A program made the position numbers and the translations under genes. The notes beneath the pieces were generated by a model. The model made no database searches. It had not been told where the DNA came from and was given only the letters and a program-made list of their open reading frames with translations. From Hofstenia miamia (Eukaryota > Xenacoelomorpha > Acoela): a stretch of DNA of 64,000 bases. The DNA lies in contig SCFE01000051.1 of NCBI GenBank assembly GCA_004352715.1, forward strand, positions 344,305 to 408,304, written 5' to 3'. Shown piece by piece: positions 59,448 to 64,000 of the stretch; the stretch's first letter is position 1; each line of letters starts with the position of its first letter.

Positions 59448-61894
59448 ACATAGACTCATTTTGACGTTAGTTTACAACATTTGCATTTGATCTAAAACGT
59501 TTTTGTTAGATTTTGAAACATAAATCTTATTGTTTTCCCAATTACCCCATTTTTCTGTTTTTTTGGTACCCCACATAGAAATTATACAGACGAATTTCTA
59601 CAAGGCTTGGGAGTAACCAGGTCATTAGATATTATAAATAACACCAAATTTGTTGTTCATGTAGGACTATAGAATTATGGCATCAGTACAAATGTCAGAA
59701 TACCTCATTTTACTGTAGTACGAATAATATATCAAACACATTAAATAGAAACGATTAAAAAAGTTTAAAATATAATATCATTTTCTTCTACCTACGCCAG
59801 ATGTTCATTTTATATAACTAAAAAAACACTAATGACGCTATGCAAAAGGTGAGAAACCCGAATATTTACAAAAATTATAATAATGAAAATGCCTTAAACA
59901 TTTTCAACTATGCAATACCTAAAACAAAGGCGAAGTACAAATCTTAATTATTTGCAATATTTTCATGGTCAATATATGGCTAAAATTCTTAAGTTTATGA
60001 AAATAATTGTACAACAAATTCATAAAAAAGTACTTTATATCAGCTATTTTTCTCTAAGGATGTTCTAAGTTCGTATTAATAACATAAATAATGCGCTTGC
60101 TAATTTATTAACAAATTTGAGCATAGATAACGACAAGTTTCTTCTATCAGAGGGAAATAGTAAATTTTGGACCCTGAATTTTTTTTTTCCACGGGACATG
60201 TTGTGTTTTGCTGTGTTGTGCTGCGTGCACAATACACAACGGGAAGCCTGGCAAATGGTGATAAGCTAGAATAGTTTTAAAAAATTACATTACTTTTGTT
60301 GGTAACAAAAGTACAGTATTTGGTAAACAAATTCTTTGTAAATCAAGTTGAAACTGTTGAACAATGGGAATGTAACAGTGCATTAATATACAAAGGATTT
60401 AACGTTATTGTAGCTGTCATCTTTACCAAAAGGTTTTAGTTTAACTGGAGAAGTTTAATTATTTAATGCTTTATCATTGATTTCAATAAACTAGTTTTTG
60501 AAAAAAAAATTTTTTCGTCAAAATTGCTTTATTAGAAAAGAATTCAAAGCAAAAAAGCAGAACAGAGTGCATTTAAATGAAATGCATTTGAAGGCCATCC
60601 ATTAATATTAAAGGCAAACATGTAAGAGATTTAAAAAGTCAATTTTGCAAAGAACATTTCCTTTAATATCTGTAAATCATTAATAGGATAATATTCTCAG
60701 TAGCTAATAACGAGCACTTATCAATTGAACTATGAAAAGTATAAAAATCAATATAACGAATGCGTGCATTTTATAAATTGAACTTATTAATGGAAATATA
60801 ATTCCATTGACAATAAGAAAATAGTAAAAATTCTTTAATATAAAATTTTTGTTTTGAACAATGGAAGTTTGAATATATACCTAAATGGTAATTTTTCACA
60901 AATTTTCAAAGCAATTGAAAATTTTGAAAACAATTACATTATCCTCCATTCAAGTCACTTTGTATTGCAATAGGTAACGATTATATTGTGTTAGTGGAAG
61001 ATGAGGACCGAATTTGACCCGTTTTTTAGGATTTGAGTCTAGACGATTTTGGTGGGGTACTAAATTTTTTTTAGTGAAAATCATATTTCTCGCAGCTAAC
61101 TCTTTGTGTGAAGCATATAAATCACATTTCTCATTTGAATTCTTCTACTGTACAATATATTCTAAGGCAAACCATTTTATTTTTTGGATTTGAATTTGCA
61201 AATCCAATGACTGAATATGGAAATTGAAATGCAGCTTTTTGTGTACATTTATTTCAACTATTTGGTACTTGGCTTTCACTCCTTAGATTTTAGCGACAAA
61301 ATTGCATTGCTTAGATGAAATCAGGCTTTGGATGGCATCAAATTTTCTTTGTTTAATGACAATACATCTATCTTCAAGATAATATGTTGCAAATCGCAAG
61401 AAAAAGAATTGTCACTTCTAAGATTATCGACTATCACTTCACATTTACAATGTTGTAATTCATCCCAGTATGAGCTTGAGTTAACCATTGGCGCATGATT
61501 TGACAATAAGTTTCCTATGGTCGAACATATCAGGTCGGTTTGTCACAGTGTAAATTACCCTATTTAAAAATTATGGAAAATTCGCAACATTTATACGTTA
61601 TCGGTCAATAAAGTTATATATATATATATATATTACATTACCGGAAAATAGGCTGAAAATTGAACAAGATCATTATGTTGTACAATCGTAACCAAGAGAC
61701 TGCGAACAGATTTAAACTCTAACTCGCTTAGAACATTATATACAAATTTACTCTAAATAACTGCAAAAAACATTTTAAGCAGACTTAAACGAACAAAACA
61801 AAAACTAGTATATATATATANNNNNNNNNNNNNNNNNNNNNNNNNNNNNNNNNNNNNNNNNNNNNNNNNNNNNNNNNNNNNNNNNNNNNNNNNN

Positions 61895-61930
<36 letters not shown>

Positions 61931-62440
61931 TAGGAGTAGGAGCAATAATTTTCAACATTTTTTAAAAATATATATTTTACATCGCATCATACGAAAAATG
62001 GTTATGTAGTATCAAATTTTAAAGAATTCCCCATCCAATCGATTTAAAATTTTTGCTTTATTGTTAAAATTAGCATACACCATCAACAAAAATATGGTAA
62101 TATCACGTACAGTATTAACTGTTCTTGATTATATATATTTCTCAGCAATTCACGTGGGATTTTATAGATTTTATAACGTCATCAAAATAATGATGGTATC
62201 ATATTTTTGAACATTTGTGGTTAATAGAATATTTGTAGGGAAGCTTCGTTTCAATATCATAATTAAATCCCTTGAACATTCCCTTGTTGAACATTGTTGG
62301 TAATAGATTCCTAAAATTGCTACTTTTTTGAAAAGGCTTCCGTTTGTTTGAAATGAACGAATATTTAGCAGTAAACTGGGTATGCTGTAAATTAGTAATC
62401 CACGTTTTTGTCAGTTTTGTTTATAAAGTATTAAAGACTT
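59448..62440. repeat. AT-rich spacer with (TA)n and a 74-N gap
   Basis: TA runs lie at about 61613-61634 and 61809-61926, the latter split by N at 61821-61894. No gene or TIR is recognised in this 3 kb. Confidence 0.6.
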
Positions 62441-62449
62441 CCTTTCGTT

Positions 62450-63535
62450 GGGATGTTTACTTATACTTATGTACTATTTCTTCTCCTGCTCTTGTGTCTA
62501 GTGGTGCTCCTCAAGGTTCTGTGTTTGCTGTTCTCTTTTCCCTCGTTGCTATCAACGACCTCCCTCAATCTGTCCTCAACTCATCCTGTCTACTGTACGT
62601 TGATGACACTGCGATTTTCAACTTTGGTAGTTCTTTTTCCTCCAATATTATCTCTGATCTTGAGCTTTTGTCTACTGGTCTTCAGCTAACCATCTTGATT
62701 TTAGCCCTACCAAGACATGTGGCATTTCCTTTGATGTGTATAAGAGACAGGATCTTCATCTTCCTGTGAACTTTTCTTCTCATCATAAACATCTTGGAGT
62801 TCAATTTGCACACAACTTAAATTGGTCTGGTCATGTATCCTTACGTCTCCACAAAGCTAATTTCTCACTTTTTACCCTCTTTTGCAATGTTCCCTTTAAT
62901 TCCACGGCTGCTGTGAAACTCTCTTTGTGCAAGTCCGTTCCTCGCGTCATTCTTCTCTACGCTTCTCCCTGTTGATGGCTTCTCATTCCTTGTTCCTCTC
63001 TATGTAACATTTTCAGAAGCGTGCCTTCAAATGGATCTCTCACTTGCCTTACAAGGATGCTTTTCTCAAATTCTCCATTCTCCCAGTGTCGCTCTACTTC
63101 CATGCCTGTGATCTCCTCCTGTTTAATCGTTTGCTCACTGTCAAATTTGACCTTGATCCTTTTAATTTCATAAAGTTTTTTAATTCCCGCTCCACTTGCT
63201 CTGATGATGTCACTTTCTCCATTCGTCGTCCCAAGAAACATCACACCCTTCACTCGTTTTTCAATCGTCCTTCTATTGCTGCTAATTACATTTTGACTCT
63301 CAACCATCCAACAGCCATTGATTTCTTTTCCCCGTTGCCGGGCTTCAAGAAATCTTAGATGTCTTTCCTCTTTGTTGAGCCCTTCTCCAAGTTTGGCTGG
63401 CTACTCTTTCATTTACTCCACCATTATCTCCTGTGACTGTCCTCGCTGCTGTAAAACTTGACTTGTTTTTATTTTTTGTAGTGTCTGCCTTCAGCGGCTT
63501 AATAAAGTCATTCATTATTATTATTATTATATCCT
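62450..63535 (+). mobile_element. LINE 3' half with RT core and (ATT)n tail
   Basis: A CT-rich, less AT-biased segment. The RT palm reads SSGAPQGSVFAVLFSLVAIN (62500) and LLYVDDTAIFNF, with catalytic YVDD near 62597-62608. After a frame change, KHLGVQFAHNLNWSGHVSLR marks the thumb. The tail includes DDVTFSIRRPKKHHTLHSFF and ends at 63358. AATAAAG (63501) and an (ATT)n run (about 63513-63531) give the 3' end, as in CR1/L2-type elements. A Tn5 mosaic-end sequence interrupts it at 62733-62750, so the two parts may not be truly adjacent. Confidence 0.75.
62733..62750 (+). other. Tn5 mosaic-end (Nextera adapter) sequence
   Basis: GATGTGTATAAGAGACAG equals 18 of the 19 bases of the Tn5 mosaic end. 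A chance 18-base match in 64 kb is about one in a million. In two frames it yields the contaminant signatures MCIRDR and VYKRQ. It is a library artefact, not genomic. Confidence 0.9.
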
Positions 63536-63577
63536 TGCATCTCACAGCTGCATGCTGGTATCCCTCTCAGCTCGGGG

Positions 63578-64000
63578 AACTCACCAGTTCCCAGGGAGTC
63601 TGAGAGCTTTCCTCAGGACTCTATCTGCTCCTAACAATGCTGCCTTCTGTGCTACTGCTCCTCCCCACTTTGGTACTCCCAACTCCTCCAAGTTTCTCTT
63701 ATGCTTCTTACTCACTGCTCCTAGTGCTCCTACAACTACTGGGACTACTTCAACTTTCTTCAACTTCCACAGCCTTTCTATTTCCTCTGCTAACTCTCTG
63801 TACTTGTCTATCTTCTCTTTCTCTTTGCTTTCTACATTTCTGTCCTTTGGTACTACTATGTCTATCACTGTTCCTAATCTTTTCTCTTTGTCTACCACTA
63901 CTATGTCTAGCCTCCGTGCTTCTATCACTTTGCTCGTCTGTATGTTGAAATCCCACAGTATCTTAACATTCTCATTTTCTATGATGCCCTGTGGCTTGTG
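63578..64000 (-). mobile_element. Non-LTR retrotransposon C-terminus with RLE-like endonuclease motif
   Basis: On the minus strand an uninterrupted frame enters at the right edge: HKPQGIIENENVKILWDFNI, QTSKVIEARRLDIVVVDKEK, RLGTVIDIVVPKDRNVESKE. It continues ERLWKLKKVEVVPVVVGALG and RVLRKALRLPGNW, and stops near 63580. The R-L-D-x13-D spacing in the ARRLDIVVV...VIDIVV segment resembles the R-PD-x12-14-D motif of the restriction-like endonuclease at the C-terminus of some non-LTR elements, which nicks the target. It is the best-preserved frame in the window. The RT would lie beyond the edge. Confidence 0.7.

Noticed and set aside
63637-63948. Leucine/serine-rich plus-strand open frame
   Set aside because: It is the complement of the RLE-type LINE frame, whose motifs are clear on the minus strand.
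1-64000. CRISPR arrays, rRNA, operons or bacterial-type systems
   Set aside because: No regularly spaced repeats or bacterial gene organisation; the content is animal nuclear DNA.

Overview
The window is AT-rich, gene-poor DNA from an animal nuclear genome. Introns, microsatellites and many decayed transposable elements argue for a metazoan, most plausibly an aquatic invertebrate, though the sequence does not fix the phylum. No intact multi-exon gene can be read. The best host-gene feature is one exon (9667-9818, +) that looks like the first exon of a globin of the neuroglobin/globin X type. It ends in phase 2 where the ancient B12.2 globin intron is expected. Four other exon-like blocks (about 34.2, 43.8-44.4, 48.0 and 50.1 kb) have coding character and splice-like borders, but I do not recognise them.

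Most recognisable content is mobile DNA. Six non-LTR retrotransposon fragments are present: 0.6-3.3 kb (+), 18.6-19.8 kb (-), 20.2-22.3 kb (+), 53.1-55.5 kb (-), 62.4-63.5 kb (+) and 63.6-64.0 kb (-); the second and third recur in the duplicated block. There is a broken Gypsy-type element (40.1-43.3 kb), a 187-bp solo LTR, a Penelope-like GIY-YIG remnant beside a hammerhead-like motif, and a THAP/P-element-like transposase ruin (55.9-57.7 kb). A Tc1-like deletion derivative and several non-autonomous DNA elements with visible terminal inverted repeats also occur. A piggyBac-type MITE sits cleanly inside a LINE reading frame. All mobile-element genes are interrupted and appear inactive.

The assembly is itself part of the story. 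About 10 kb (12240-22277) recurs at 23278-31716 with only a handful of differences over most of its length, across a gap of exactly 1000 N. This looks like two haplotypes placed in tandem. A 1410-bp block is doubled around a single N (17161), a 251-bp block is doubled around a 21-N gap (3494-3514), and 261-bp inverted arms flank another 1000-N gap (48336-49335). At 62733-62750 there are 18 of the 19 bases of the Tn5 mosaic end used in Nextera libraries, inside a LINE, so that join may be chimeric.

Layout: 0-3.8 kb LINE and assembly repeat; 3.8-9.2 kb decayed coding remnants, hAT-like MITE, Tc1 derivative, TA repeats and a GC-richer block; 9.7 kb globin exon; 11-31.7 kb duplicated haplotype block; 31.7-37 kb Penelope remnant and MITEs; 40-43.4 kb Gypsy; 43.4-52 kb sparse exon-like pieces and a TIR element; 52-57.7 kb TIR element, LINE and P-like element; 57.7-62.4 kb almost nothing; 62.4-64 kb two LINE ends. 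I found no operon, CRISPR array, rRNA or convincing tRNA, and no clearly new biological system. The most distinctive structures are the 52.0-52.9 kb element with subterminal repeats, the 31-bp perfect-TIR MITE at 32.7 kb and the hammerhead-like motif.
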